Source of the DNA: CAKOSP01 sp964369625
GTDB lineage: Bacteria; Bacillota_I; Bacilli_A; RF39; UBA660
Assembly: GCA_964369625.1 (NCBI GenBank)
Contig: CAYJFC010000001.1
Span: 1-64,000, forward strand
Length of the DNA: 64,000 bases
Reading direction: 5' to 3'
The notes under the pieces: generated by a model
Told to the model about the DNA's origin: nothing
The model's database searches: none
Seen by the model: only the letters and a program-made list of their open reading frames with translations
Shown here: one piece after another, positions 16,868 to 26,055 of the stretch
How the letters are laid out: each line of letters begins with the position of its first letter
Position numbering within the stretch: the stretch's first letter is position 1
Program-made: the position numbers and the translations under genes

Positions 16868-17722
16868 ATGAAATTAAATAACATCAATGAATTAATAAGT
16901 TTATATGAAAAGAATAAACTTTCTCATATATATTTGATTGAAACAAACAATCAAAATTTTTGTGTTGAAAATTTGTTACCATTAATCAAAAAATTATGTT
17001 TTACTAATGTTTCAGATGAAGAAAATAAGCACATAAGTAATTTGATTGATCAAAAAACATTTCCTAATTTATATATAATTAGTCCAGATGGAAAAAACAT
17101 AAAAAAAGAACAAATAAAAAATTTAAAAAAATTATGTTCAGTAGCTCCAGTTTTATCAAAAAATCACGTGTACATTATAGAATTTGCTGAAAAATTAAAT
17201 TCTTCATCAGGAAATACATTACTAAAATTTGCAGAAGAACCAGTAGATAATTGTTATGGATTTCTTTTAACTAATAATAAAGATAATGTTATTTCAACAA
17301 TTAAAAGTAGGTGTGAAATAGTTAGTTATAATGATTATAATATAACAATATATGATAAATTAAATATAGATGAGAAAGATTATATAATGCACAAAAACAA
17401 CGTATTAGATTATCTAAAAAAAATAGAAGTAGAAAAAGATGATAAAATATTATATAATAAGCTAAATTTGGATGTTTCCTACAAAGAAAAAGAAAACGCT
17501 ATAATATTTTTTAATATAATGTTAGATATATATAATAATATATTAAAAAATAAAATTAAGAATCTACAAGGAGAATATTTGTTTTTACAGGAATTTTCAA
17601 TTGAAAATATCATGAAGAAAAGAAATATTATAGTAGATATAATAAATAATTTTAATTATAATTTGAACATAGACTTGATTTATGATAAATTTGTTATAGA
17701 AATGGGTGATATTAATGGATAA
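16868..17722 (+). CDS. holB: DNA polymerase III subunit delta'
   Basis: A 284-residue clamp-loader subunit of the RuvB-like fold without a functional nucleotide site. The segment VYIIEFAEKLNSSSGNTLLKFAEEP is the family's Walker-B-like region, followed by the SRC-type motif KSRCEIV. The N-terminal part lacks a P-loop, as expected for delta'. The C-terminal collar is divergent. The start follows TAGGAGAAAA, and the 3' end overlaps ricT by eight bases. The holB-ricT-methyltransferase order matches Bacillus. Confidence 0.9.
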   Translation: MKLNNINELISLYEKNKLSHIYLIETNNQNFCVENLLPLIKKLCFTNVSDEENKHISNLIDQKTFPNLYIISPDGKNIKKEQIKNLKKLCSVAPVLSKNHVYIIEFAEKLNSSSGNTLLKFAEEPVDNCYGFLLTNNKDNVISTIKSRCEIVSYNDYNITIYDKLNIDEKDYIMHKNNVLDYLKKIEVEKDDKILYNKLNLDVSYKEKENAIIFFNIMLDIYNNILKNKIKNLQGEYLFLQEFSIENIMKKRNIIVDIINNFNYNLNIDLIYDKFVIEMGDING

Positions 17723-18506
17723 GATATATGGTATATGTTTTAATAAAAGTGGAAAAATATATTATTTTTCATCTGATAAGAAATATGATTGTGATCAAGC
17801 AGTTATTGTTGAAACTGAAAAAGGTGAACAATATGGGAAAATTGTAAATGAATTAAATGATAAAATCAAAATTAGCAAGTTAAAAGAATTAAAAAAAATA
17901 ATAAGAAAAGCTACAAAAGAAGATGATAAAAATTATTTGAAAAATCTTAAAGACGCTGATTTGGCTTTAAAAAAATGTAAAGAAATAGTATCAGAATTAA
18001 ATTTAAATATGAACTTTGTAAATGCTAGCTACACTTTTAATAGAAAACAATTAATCTTTAATTTTTATGCAGATGAAAGAATAGATTTTAGAGAACTTGT
18101 AAAAAAATTATCTTATGTATATAAAACTCGTATTGAATTAAGGCAAATAGGAGCTAGAGATAAAGCAAAGGAAGTGTGTGGCATAGGAGTTTGTGGTCAA
18201 AAATTATGCTGTTCAAGATTTTTAAATCAAATAGAAACTGTAACTATTAATATGGCTAAAAATCAAAATTTAGCACTTAATCCATCGAAAATAAACGGAG
18301 CTTGTAATAGATTATTATGTTGTTTATCATATGAAGATGATGTGTATTCCGAATATAGAAAAAAAATGCCTAACATAGGTCAAAAAATAGATTATAATGG
18401 AGAAAAAGCAGTAGTAAAATCAATAGATGTATTGAATAGCAAATATACTATTCAAATAAATAATGAGAGAATAGAAGTAAGTATAAATGAAGATAATAAA
18501 AAATGA
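17715..18506 (+). CDS. ricT: RicT/YaaT, PSP1-domain protein
   Basis: A 263-residue cytoplasmic protein with a PSP1 domain. In Bacillus it forms the RicA-RicF-RicT complex that binds two [4Fe-4S] clusters, aids RNase Y-dependent mRNA processing and speeds Spo0A phosphorylation, so it links to sporulation. The cysteine ligands are visible: CGIGVCGQKLCCSRFL (about 156-171) and CNRLLCCLSYE (about 198-208). The start is the ATG at 17715 behind GGGTGATATTA, overlapping holB; a GTG three codons upstream lacks a site. The 3' end overlaps the methyltransferase by 20 bases. Confidence 0.93.
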   Translation: MDKIYGICFNKSGKIYYFSSDKKYDCDQAVIVETEKGEQYGKIVNELNDKIKISKLKELKKIIRKATKEDDKNYLKNLKDADLALKKCKEIVSELNLNMNFVNASYTFNRKQLIFNFYADERIDFRELVKKLSYVYKTRIELRQIGARDKAKEVCGIGVCGQKLCCSRFLNQIETVTINMAKNQNLALNPSKINGACNRLLCCLSYEDDVYSEYRKKMPNIGQKIDYNGEKAVVKSIDVLNSKYTIQINNERIEVSINEDNKK

Positions 18507-19197
18507 TTTGTTTGACTATGAAAATAGGTATATTTACCAATCTGAAAGTGCTTTTAAATTTTCTCTAGATTCATTATTATTAGCAGAATATACCAAAGTA
18601 AATGTAAATAATAAGTCTCTTTTAATAGATTTTTGTACTGGTAATTGTCCTTTACCACTTATAATATCTAAATATTTTAATTTGAAGATAAAAGCATTTG
18701 AAATACAACCAGAAATAGCAAAAATAGCACGTATGTCCATAGGATTAAATGATTTATCAAATAATATAGAAATAATTCAAGATACTATTAATAATGCTGT
18801 TAATTATGTGAAATTGCAAAGTGCAGATGTAGTAACTTGTAATCCTCCATATTTTAAAGATGAAAATATGATTAATAATAATAGTTTGTTATCAATAGCA
18901 AGACATGAAATAAAGTTGAAATTGGAAGATATATTCGTTAATAGTTATAAAATTTTAAAAGAAAATGGTAAGCTATTGTTAGTACACAGAGCAAATAGAT
19001 TAGATGAAATAATAATCTCTGCTGCAAAACATAAAATGAAAGTTAAAGAAATAATATTGATTAGTACTAATGAAGATAATAAACCATCTATGGCACTAAT
19101 TAAATGTGTTAAAAATTCTAATTATGGTCTTAAAATTTATAATATAAATATTAAAGGATGCAAGACATATAAAGATATTTTTAAGGAGGGTATATGA
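18487..19197 (+). CDS. tRNA1(Val) (adenine-37-N6)-methyltransferase-like protein
   Basis: A 236-residue SAM-dependent methyltransferase of the TrmN6/YabB group. It has motif I LIDFCTGNCPLPLII (about 50), the acidic residue of motif II in AFEIQPE, and the N6-adenine catalytic motif NPPY (about 119), followed by HEIKLKLEDIF. The first glycine-rich motif is FCTGNCPL rather than the common LGTGxGxxPL, a modest deviation. It overlaps ricT by 20 bases and pth by four. The likely substrate is tRNA or a related nucleic acid, by family only. Confidence 0.82.
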   Translation: MKIIKNDLFDYENRYIYQSESAFKFSLDSLLLAEYTKVNVNNKSLLIDFCTGNCPLPLIISKYFNLKIKAFEIQPEIAKIARMSIGLNDLSNNIEIIQDTINNAVNYVKLQSADVVTCNPPYFKDENMINNNSLLSIARHEIKLKLEDIFVNSYKILKENGKLLLVHRANRLDEIIISAAKHKMKVKEIILISTNEDNKPSMALIKCVKNSNYGLKIYNINIKGCKTYKDIFKEGI

Positions 19198-19736
19198 AAT
19201 TAATTGTTGGACTAGGAAATTTAGGTATGCAATATGATAAAACACGTCATAATATAGGTTTCATGGTTTTAGATAGATATTTAGATGATGTAAACTGGAA
19301 AGAAAAAGATAATGGTCTTTATTATAAAACTAATTTCAAAGGAGAAGATGTTATATTTTTAAAACCCACAACATTTATGAATTTATCTGGAGATTGCATT
19401 ATAAAATATGTAAATTATTTTAAAATAAAAATAGAAGATATATTAGTGATTCATGATGATTTAGATATGTTAGTAGGTAGTTTTAAACTTAAAAAAAACA
19501 CTTCATCAGGAGGACACAATGGAATAAAATCTATTGAAAAAGTACTTCATACACAAGAATTTGCAAGATTAAAAATTGGAATAAATAATGAACATAAAAA
19601 AGAAGTAATAGATTTTGTGCTAGGTAAATTTTCTAAAGAAGATATCAATGAAATTTTCAAAAATGATTATAATAAGGTAATAGAATTATTTATATCTAAG
19701 GGATATAATGAAACTATAAGTAAATATAAGAGTTAA
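19194..19736 (+). CDS. pth: peptidyl-tRNA hydrolase
   Basis: A 180-residue hydrolase that recycles peptidyl-tRNA released from ribosomes. Family signatures: the N-terminus VGLGNLGMQYDKTRHNIGFM with catalytic His19/20 in RHNIGF, the KPTTFMNLSG motif with catalytic Asn, HDDLD (about 91-95), and SGGHNGIKSI. The start follows AAGGAGGGTAT and overlaps the preceding stop. It is followed after two bases by mfd, the order of Bacillus (pth-mfd-spoVT). Confidence 0.96.
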   Translation: MKLIVGLGNLGMQYDKTRHNIGFMVLDRYLDDVNWKEKDNGLYYKTNFKGEDVIFLKPTTFMNLSGDCIIKYVNYFKIKIEDILVIHDDLDMLVGSFKLKKNTSSGGHNGIKSIEKVLHTQEFARLKIGINNEHKKEVIDFVLGKFSKEDINEIFKNDYNKVIELFISKGYNETISKYKS

Positions 19737-19738
19737 AT

Positions 19739-22700
19739 ATGGAAAAACTTAATAGTATATTTAAATATGTAAATCAAAAAGGAGTTAGTGGTTTAACAAG
19801 TGAGTTAAACATTTTTTACATATTAAAATATTTCAAAACTGTAAATGAAGATGTATTAATTGTAACTAGTTCACTATATGAGGCTACAAAATTATATAAT
19901 TTGTTTACTACATATACTAGTAAAGTACTTTTATATCCTATGGACGATTTCTTAACATCTGTAGCAATAGCAGAGTCACCAGATTTAAAGTACACAAGGC
20001 TTGAAACTATTAAAAGCATGACAGGAAATAGTAATATAATAATTACTAATTTGATGGGATATTTAAAATATTTAACAAGTAAAAAAGAAAAGCAAGAGTT
20101 AATATTAAAAAAAAGTATTGAAATTAAAAGAAATAATTTAATAGAAGAATTAGATAAATTTGGATATAATAGAGAATCAATAGTTACTTCTACAGGAGAA
20201 TATGCAATTAGGGGATTAGTAATAGACTTATTTGCTATTCATGAAAATTATCCAATAAGAATAGAATTTGATGGTGATGAAATAGAGTCTATAAAATATT
20301 TTGATGAAACAACACAAATATCAACTAAGGAAATTAGCCAAATAATAATAAATCCTGTAGATGAAATAAAATCTGAATTTAATGAATCTATATTAGATTA
20401 TATGAATAATTCTAATGTATTTTATTATGACTATAGTCAAATAAAAGCATCTTATAAAAAGTTAAAAGAGGATATTTTTAATTATCAAAATAAAGAAGGT
20501 AACATACATAAGGTTATGTTCGAATTAGATGAACTAAAACCTAAATTTTATATGCAAATTAATACAGTAGATTCTTATAATAAAGATATAGTTTATAACT
20601 CTAAGGAAATCAAAAATTATGAAGAAAATTTTGAAAAGTTGATACTAGATTATAAACTATGGTTAAAAAAGGGATTCGAAGTAATATTTTGTTTATCTAC
20701 AGACAAACAAATAGAAAATTTAAAAAGACATTTACCAGATGCCAAAATAGTAAAGAAAACTGTTAATAAAGGATTTATATTAGAAAAATTAGTAGTAATA
20801 AGTGAATATGATATAGAAAATACTCATAGAGCAGTAGAATATCAGTATAAAAGTAATTACAAATTTGGAAAAAAAATCAAAAATTATGATCAGTTAGAAA
20901 TAGGAGATTATGTAGTACATATTTCACACGGAGTTGGTATTTATAATGGTTTAACAAAATTAAAAAAAGGAAATATAGAAAAAGATTTTTTACAAATATT
21001 ATATGCTGGAAAAGACAAAATATATGTTCCAGCATCGAAAATAACCACAATATATAAATATGGGGATAAAGATGGAGCAAAACCAAAAATCAATAAATTA
21101 GGTGGAGATACATGGAAAAAAACAAAAAAATATATTCAGTCTAAAATTAAAGATATATCTTTAGAACTTATGGATTTATACAGAAAAAGGTTAGCAATAA
21201 AAAGTCCTGTATATAAAAGATATGCCGAGGAAAAAATGTTTGATAATTCATTTGATTACAAGTTAACGCCCAATCAAGCAAGTTCTACTGAAGATATTCT
21301 AAAAGATTTAACAAGAGAATATCCAATGGATAGATTATTATGTGGTGATGTAGGATTTGGTAAAACTGAGGTTGCTTTTAGAGGGATATTTAATACAGTA
21401 TTAAATAATTATCAAACTATGTACTTGTGTCCTACTACAATTCTTTCTTATCAGCAGTATAAAGTGGCTAAAGAAAGGTTTAGAGATTGGCCAATTGAAA
21501 TAGAATTTTTAAATAGATTTGTTTCAGCTAAGAAAACTAGTGAAGTAATTAGGCGATTTAATGAAGGAAAAGTTGATATTTTATTTGGAACTCATAGAAT
21601 ACTTTCAGATGATATAAATCCTAGTAAACTAGGTTTGTTAGTAGTCGATGAAGAACAAAGATTTGGGGTAACTCATAAGGAAAAAATAAAAAAATTAAAA
21701 AACGATATTAATGTTTTAACTTTGTCTGCAACGCCAATTCCACGAACTTTAAAAATGGCTTTGTCTGGGATTAGGGATTTATCAGTAATAGATACACCAC
21801 CAGTTAATAGATACCCAATACAAACATATGTAATAAGTGAAGAAGAACTGATTATAAAAGATGCAATATATAAAGAATTATCTAGAAATGGACAAATATT
21901 TATTTTGTACAATAGAGTAGATAATATAGAAACAAAAACAAATTATATTAGAAAAATAATACCTGATGCTAAAGTTAGTTTTGCTCATGGACAAATGAAA
22001 AAAGAAGAACTAGAAGATAGAATGAATGAATTTATTAATCATGAATACGATATTTTAGTATGTACTACAATTATTGAAAGTGGAATAGATATACCAAATG
22101 TTAACACATTGTTAGTATTTGATGCAGATAAATTTGGATTATCCCAGTTATATCAAATTAGAGGCCGCGTAGGCAGAAGTAATAAAATTGGTTATGCTTA
22201 TTTATTATATGATCCTGGAAAAGTATTATCCGAAATAGCAACAAAAAGATTAAAAGCAATAAAAGAATTTACTGAATTAGGTAGCGGATATAAGATAGCA
22301 ATGAGAGATTTAGCTATAAGAGGAGCTGGGGATGTATTTGGATCATCACAAGCAGGGTTTGTTGATTCAGTTGGAATAAGCCTATATTTAAAAATGATAG
22401 ATGACGAACTTAGAAGGCAAAAAGGAGAGTTAGTTGAAGAAGAGGAAGAAGAAAATACAGCATTAATTGATGTTGAAACACATATTTCAGATGAATATAT
22501 AAAAGATGAAGATATTAAAATAGAGATTCATAAATTAATAAATACAGTAAATAGCGAAAATAAATTTGAAGAAGTAAAATCGGAGTTAGAAAATAGATTT
22601 GGGGCTATACCGGAAAATTTAATAATATATATGTATGAAGAATGGTTTGAATCTATAGCAAATGATTTCAAAATCAAACAAATTAGAAAGACAGACAGAA

Positions 22701-22927
22701 ATATAGAGTTAGTATTGCCAAAAGAGATAAGTGCAAATATTTTAGGGGACAAATTGCTAATAAGTGCATTTCAGATAAGTACAAATTTTAATATTAAATA
22801 TCTAAGTTCTCAGATATGGATTAATCTGTTAATCAAAAAGGGAGAAGAACATTTTTTAAAAATATTAATTAAATTACTAATTGAAATTAATAAAAATTGT
22901 CTTAAAGAAAGTGATAAGTTTTTATAA
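19739..22927 (+). CDS. mfd: transcription-repair coupling factor
   Basis: A 1062-residue DNA translocase that removes stalled RNA polymerase and recruits UvrA. The N-terminal UvrB-like module is followed by the RNA-polymerase-interaction (CarD-like) domain starting around YVVHISHGVGIYNGL. The RecG-like motor has Walker A GDVGFGKTEVA (about 538), the DEEQ box in VVDEEQRFG, ATPIPRT, and the motif VI region IRGRVGRS. The C-terminal TRCF domain is present. It is slightly shorter than the 1150-1180 of Bacillus, chiefly in the N-terminal third. No strong ribosome-binding site is visible; translation is probably coupled to pth. Confidence 0.97.
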   Translation: MEKLNSIFKYVNQKGVSGLTSELNIFYILKYFKTVNEDVLIVTSSLYEATKLYNLFTTYTSKVLLYPMDDFLTSVAIAESPDLKYTRLETIKSMTGNSNIIITNLMGYLKYLTSKKEKQELILKKSIEIKRNNLIEELDKFGYNRESIVTSTGEYAIRGLVIDLFAIHENYPIRIEFDGDEIESIKYFDETTQISTKEISQIIINPVDEIKSEFNESILDYMNNSNVFYYDYSQIKASYKKLKEDIFNYQNKEGNIHKVMFELDELKPKFYMQINTVDSYNKDIVYNSKEIKNYEENFEKLILDYKLWLKKGFEVIFCLSTDKQIENLKRHLPDAKIVKKTVNKGFILEKLVVISEYDIENTHRAVEYQYKSNYKFGKKIKNYDQLEIGDYVVHISHGVGIYNGLTKLKKGNIEKDFLQILYAGKDKIYVPASKITTIYKYGDKDGAKPKINKLGGDTWKKTKKYIQSKIKDISLELMDLYRKRLAIKSPVYKRYAEEKMFDNSFDYKLTPNQASSTEDILKDLTREYPMDRLLCGDVGFGKTEVAFRGIFNTVLNNYQTMYLCPTTILSYQQYKVAKERFRDWPIEIEFLNRFVSAKKTSEVIRRFNEGKVDILFGTHRILSDDINPSKLGLLVVDEEQRFGVTHKEKIKKLKNDINVLTLSATPIPRTLKMALSGIRDLSVIDTPPVNRYPIQTYVISEEELIIKDAIYKELSRNGQIFILYNRVDNIETKTNYIRKIIPDAKVSFAHGQMKKEELEDRMNEFINHEYDILVCTTIIESGIDIPNVNTLLVFDADKFGLSQLYQIRGRVGRSNKIGYAYLLYDPGKVLSEIATKRLKAIKEFTELGSGYKIAMRDLAIRGAGDVFGSSQAGFVDSVGISLYLKMIDDELRRQKGELVEEEEEENTALIDVETHISDEYIKDEDIKIEIHKLINTVNSENKFEEVKSELENRFGAIPENLIIYMYEEWFESIANDFKIKQIRKTDRNIELVLPKEISANILGDKLLISAFQISTNFNIKYLSSQIWINLLIKKGEEHFLKILIKLLIEINKNCLKESDKFL

Positions 22928-22946
22928 AAGAAGGAAGTGCAATATT

Positions 22947-23285
22947 ATGAAACTAAATAATATATTAAAAACAGAATTACAGTTCTTAAGTAAAGAAGAA
23001 TTAAAAATGCTAAAAATTCATAGACACGATATAGAAAATATTTCTAATAATGAAATAATGAAAAAAATAGCTTTTTTACAAGAAGAAATCAATAGAGCGG
23101 ATTTAAATGAAAAAGTATTTAATGAAGAAAAAGGTAGCGGTCTATCTATTGAGCAGTTAAAATTTTTATATAACTATGCTGGAAAATATAAGTTACTAGA
23201 AAAATTAAAACAAAATTGTATAATTAGGGGTATTTTAGAAGAAATAAGGTTATCAGAAAATAATGAACCTAAAGTTAGAAATTAG
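22947..23285 (+). CDS. hypothetical 112-residue helical protein
   Basis: Not recognised. The start ATG at 22947 follows AAGGAAGTGCAATATT; an upstream in-frame start inside mfd lacks a site. The product is charged, cytoplasmic and helical, with LSKEELKMLKIHRHDI near the N-terminus and SIEQLKFLYNYAGKYKLLEKL after the middle. It has no cysteine pair or catalytic motif. It lies between mfd and spoVT, and its transcript meets a terminator just after the stop. It may be a lineage-specific gene of the mfd operon. Confidence 0.65.
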   Translation: MKLNNILKTELQFLSKEELKMLKIHRHDIENISNNEIMKKIAFLQEEINRADLNEKVFNEEKGSGLSIEQLKFLYNYAGKYKLLEKLKQNCIIRGILEEIRLSENNEPKVRN

Positions 23286-23300
23286 TATAAAATAAAAAAC

Positions 23301-23340
23301 AATTCACACACTATAAAAGAAGTGGAGTGAATTTTTTTTG
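23301..23340 (+). terminator. terminator hairpin that contains the spoVT ribosome-binding site
   Basis: AATTCAC-A-CACT (23301-23312) pairs with AGTG-GA-GTGAATT (23321-23333), followed by eight T that run into the TTG start of spoVT. GGAG (23324-23327), the only good ribosome-binding site for spoVT, lies in the 3' arm of the stem. Confidence 0.7.
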
Positions 23341-23865
23341 AAAAGTACTGGAGTTACACGAAGAATAGATGAGCTAGGAAGGGTAGTTATTCCTAAAGAA
23401 TTAAGGAGAATTTTATCAATTAGAGATGGTGAAAACTTAGAAATATATATAGAAGATGACAAGATAATCTTAAAGAAATATTTAATGATGAAATCATTGG
23501 CTGAGTTAAGTGAAAAATTAATAGATATCTTTACTGCTTTTGATGATAGCGATTTAATTATCACAGACAGAGAAAAAATTATATCTAGCAGTTATAATTA
23601 CAAACAAATTATTAACACAAAAATAAATTCAGAGTTAATAAAATATATAGATAATAGAGAATCTGTAAGCAGCGTAGAAAAAAGTAAAATAAATTTAGAA
23701 AATAGCGAAATTATAGGGTATATAAGTATAGTTCCTATAATAAATGATACTGATTGTTTAGGTTTAGTAATATTAATAAAAAAAGATAATACAATTCAAA
23801 GCGAAGATATAAAAATAAATAAAATAATTGCTAAAATTTTATCAGAAAAAATAAATATAAATTAA
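23338..23865 (+). CDS. spoVT: stage V sporulation transcriptional regulator SpoVT
   Basis: A 175-residue AbrB-family regulator active in the forespore. The N-terminal swapped-hairpin domain, MKSTGVTRRIDELGRVVIP and KELRRIL (residues 1-26), is almost identical to Bacillus SpoVT. The C-terminal GAF-like domain (about 60-175) is present, which separates SpoVT from AbrB. The start is TTG, judged by alignment with SpoVT, behind GGAGTGAATTTT. It follows mfd as in Bacillus. In Bacillus it is transcribed by sigma-G; the hairpin over its start suggests that read-through from mfd is not translated. Confidence 0.92.
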   Translation: MKSTGVTRRIDELGRVVIPKELRRILSIRDGENLEIYIEDDKIILKKYLMMKSLAELSEKLIDIFTAFDDSDLIITDREKIISSSYNYKQIINTKINSELIKYIDNRESVSSVEKSKINLENSEIIGYISIVPIINDTDCLGLVILIKKDNTIQSEDIKINKIIAKILSEKININ

Positions 23866-23921
23866 AATATAGACTAATTCTTTTTAATTTGCTATCATAT
23901 AATTAAGAAGGAAGTGAATTT

Positions 23922-24560
23922 ATGTTTTGTGAAGAATGTGGAAGTAAAAATGAAAGTGGAACAAAATTTTGTACAAACTGTGGACATCAAATAACTAACG
24001 CCAATAGCGTAGAAAAAAGCAGTAAACTCGATTTAAAAAAAGTAACTACTATGGTGACAGAAAAAGGTAAAACAGTAATATCTAAGGGAAAAGATTATTA
24101 TTCAAAAAAGCCAAATGTTGTTTATGCATTAATTGCAGGAATAGTTTTAGTAATAATTTTATTCGTAATTTTAGGCGATTCAACAATGAAATGTGAAGCT
24201 GAAAATGGATATACTACTAGTGAAGTTGAAGTAAAATATAGTGGTGATGATATAACTAAAATTATAGATAAAAACATTATAGATTTAGATGATAGTGATT
24301 TTAAAGATTCTATGGAATATCTTGATATGGATATAGATGAATATATTGAAACTATTGAAGAAACAATAGAAGAAGAATTAGATGATGCACCAGATGGATT
24401 TGATGTTGATATTAAAAAAAGCGGAGATGAACTGATTATGAGTGCAACTTATAAAGGTGAGGCTTTAGAAAAATATTTAGATGATAAAGATGTAAATGAC
24501 ATAGATGATTTAGAAGAGTACTTAGAAGAAGATTATACTGATTATAAATGTGAAAAATAA
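23922..24560 (+). CDS. zinc-ribbon membrane protein, function unknown
   Basis: A 212-residue protein. Residues 2-22 form a zinc ribbon, CEECGSKNESGTKFCTNCG. A Lys-rich linker follows, then one transmembrane helix (about 67-85, YALIAGIVLVIILFVILG) and an extracellular acidic domain of about 125 residues, rich in Asp and Glu. This zinc-ribbon/single-helix layout occurs in TcaA/YvbJ-type proteins but I cannot assign it further. The start follows GAAGGAAGTGAATTT; TATAAT-like sequence lies about 20 bases before that. It converges with a second membrane-anchored acidic protein (24605-25249), and the two may be related in function. Confidence 0.75.
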   Translation: MFCEECGSKNESGTKFCTNCGHQITNANSVEKSSKLDLKKVTTMVTEKGKTVISKGKDYYSKKPNVVYALIAGIVLVIILFVILGDSTMKCEAENGYTTSEVEVKYSGDDITKIIDKNIIDLDDSDFKDSMEYLDMDIDEYIETIEETIEEELDDAPDGFDVDIKKSGDELIMSATYKGEALEKYLDDKDVNDIDDLEEYLEEDYTDYKCEK

Positions 24561-24580
24561 CCAATTTGGTTATTTTTTTA
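24556..24580 (+). terminator. terminator of the zinc-ribbon gene
   Basis: AATAACCA and TGGTTATT around ATT, then a T-run. The stop codon is in the first arm. Confidence 0.85.
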
Positions 24581-24608
24581 ATAAAAAAATAAGTATTAAA
24601 ATACTTAT
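24581..24608 (-). terminator. terminator of the convergent membrane-anchored gene
   Basis: On the minus strand AATAAGTA and TACTTATT around six bases, followed by seven T. It stands back-to-back with the plus-strand terminator. Confidence 0.8.
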
Positions 24609-25249
24609 TCATAATCATATGTAATCATATAATAATTAATTTCAAAAACAAAATCGTCACTAAAATCATAAATTTCATTAGAATCTTTAGTAACTTCAAC
24701 AGATACAGTTTCTTTTTCTAAATAATCTATATTATCAATATTCTTATCTAGTATATCTAAAATTGAATTATTCCAATTATCATTAATTTGATACAGCTCA
24801 TCTTCTGAAGAATTGTCTATTAAGTGAAGTAGTTCGTCATTCACTAACTTAATTATGTTAAGTGGAGAGATAACAACATCAACATTATATGTATTTGTTT
24901 TAATTTCTTTGGCATCTTCCACTGTAAATTTAGTTTTTTTATAAACTAGTTCAAATAAATCACATAATCTACTATATTGCTCATCAGTTATATCAGTTAA
25001 TTCAAATGCAGTTATAAAAGTTTCTGCTTCATATAAAATGCTATCTTCGTATATTAAATCAGCTTCTGAATCAGTAGACCCAGTAGTTTCAAGATATAAA
25101 TCATTTTTATTGTGATAAGTAGCCTCCATGTAACCAGTTATATATTTAGTAGCAAATTCTTCAGGCGATTCTTGAAATAAAGAATATCCAAAGTAAACTA
25201 AAACAATTAGCAATACTGATCCAATAGATTTTAAAATATTTTTTTTCAT
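24605..25249 (-). CDS. membrane-anchored extracytoplasmic protein, function unknown
   Basis: A 214-residue protein with an N-terminal hydrophobic segment (about 5-22, ILKSIGSVLLIVLVYFGYSL) and no lipobox cysteine, so probably a signal anchor. The outside domain is acidic and mixed alpha/beta. It starts with a helix typical of small secreted alpha+beta domains (ATKYITGYMEATYHN), but I recognise no family. The ATG follows AAAGGAATTAATAT. It is one of few minus-strand genes on this arm, and it converges with the zinc-ribbon protein gene. Confidence 0.7.
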   Translation of the reverse strand: MKKNILKSIGSVLLIVLVYFGYSLFQESPEEFATKYITGYMEATYHNKNDLYLETTGSTDSEADLIYEDSILYEAETFITAFELTDITDEQYSRLCDLFELVYKKTKFTVEDAKEIKTNTYNVDVVISPLNIIKLVNDELLHLIDNSSEDELYQINDNWNNSILDILDKNIDNIDYLEKETVSVEVTKDSNEIYDFSDDFVFEINYYMITYDYE

Positions 25250-25310
25250 ATATTAATTCCTTTCGGTCATATTATATCACAGATATATGTATTTTTAGAA
25301 TAAATTGTAT

Positions 25311-25339
25311 TTGAATATATTTATAAATTATGTTAATAT
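25311..25339 (+). promoter_or_regulatory. promoter of the T-box operon
   Basis: TTGAAT (25311-25316) and TAATAT (25334-25339) with a 17-base spacer, just before the T-box leader. Confidence 0.7.
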
Positions 25340-25344
25340 AGTGT

Positions 25345-25550
25345 TAATTAGCAGTGAAAAAAATGAGTAATAGTTAATATTTTAAAGAGAGTTAGTAAAT
25401 GGTGTAAGCTAATAAATTAATACTATGAATATGGTTTTTGGAGTTAAATCGTGTAATTACGTTAAAGATATAAGTTGCATGTAGATTCATGAATTAAGGT
25501 GGTACCGCGGGTTTTGCTCGTCCTTGCATTAGTTCGTGAATTTTTTATTG
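25345..25550 (+). promoter_or_regulatory. methionine T-box riboswitch
   Basis: The T-box AAGGTGGTACCGCGG is at 25496-25510. Upstream elements of stem I (GAGAGTTAGTAAATGG, then GTAAGCTAAT) are present, and an ATG specifier lies in ACTATGAATATGG (about 25423-25435). ATTCATGAATTAA pairs with TTAGTTCGTGAAT, followed by TTTTTTATT, to form the terminator alternative. It should sense uncharged tRNA-Met and allow transcription of dut-metG-tatD when methionine is short. Confidence 0.92.
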
Positions 25551-25560
25551 GAGGTATAAA

Positions 25561-26055
25561 GTGAGAGGTTTTGAAAAAATCAGTTATGAACAATTTAAAA
25601 AAGATATAGCAGAAGATAAATTTGTATATAATAATTATAAATTACCAGTTAGAAAAACTAAAGTTAGTGCTGGATACGATTTTTTTGCTTTAGAAGATTT
25701 TATTTTAAAGCCAGGAGAAATTAAAACAATTCCTACTGGGTATAAAGTTTATATGAATAGTGATGAATTACTATATATATATGTAAGAAGTAGTACAGGA
25801 TTTAAATATAATGTCCGAATGTGTAATCAAGTAGGTGTTATAGACTCAGATTATTACAATAATATCGATAACGAAGGACATATGTTTGTGAAATTAGAAA
25901 ATCATGGAAAAAAAGATTATATTGTAAAAAAAGGTGAAAGTTATGCACAGGGAGTATTTTCAAAATACTTAATAGTAGATAATGAAGATGAAATAACTAC
26001 CGATAGAACAGGTGGAATAGGTAGTACAAATGAAAGGGAAAAAGAAAATGAATAA
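25561..26055 (+). CDS. dut: dUTP diphosphatase, trimeric type
   Basis: A 164-residue dUTPase that hydrolyses dUTP to dUMP, keeping uracil out of DNA and feeding thymidylate synthesis. All five motifs are present: AGYDFFA (1), RSSTGF (2), GVIDSDYYN (3), GESYAQGVF (4) and RTGGIGSTN (5). The second motif has Thr where RSSxA is usual, and motif 5 has Ile for Phe; both are mild. The start is GTG behind GGAGGTATAAA. It is the first gene after a methionine T-box and overlaps metG by eight bases, so it is cotranscribed with methionyl-tRNA synthetase. Confidence 0.92.
   Translation: MRGFEKISYEQFKKDIAEDKFVYNNYKLPVRKTKVSAGYDFFALEDFILKPGEIKTIPTGYKVYMNSDELLYIYVRSSTGFKYNVRMCNQVGVIDSDYYNNIDNEGHMFVKLENHGKKDYIVKKGESYAQGVFSKYLIVDNEDEITTDRTGGIGSTNEREKENE

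Noticed and set aside
17163..17172. parS-like CACGTG in holB
   Set aside because: Flanking bases do not form the palindrome.
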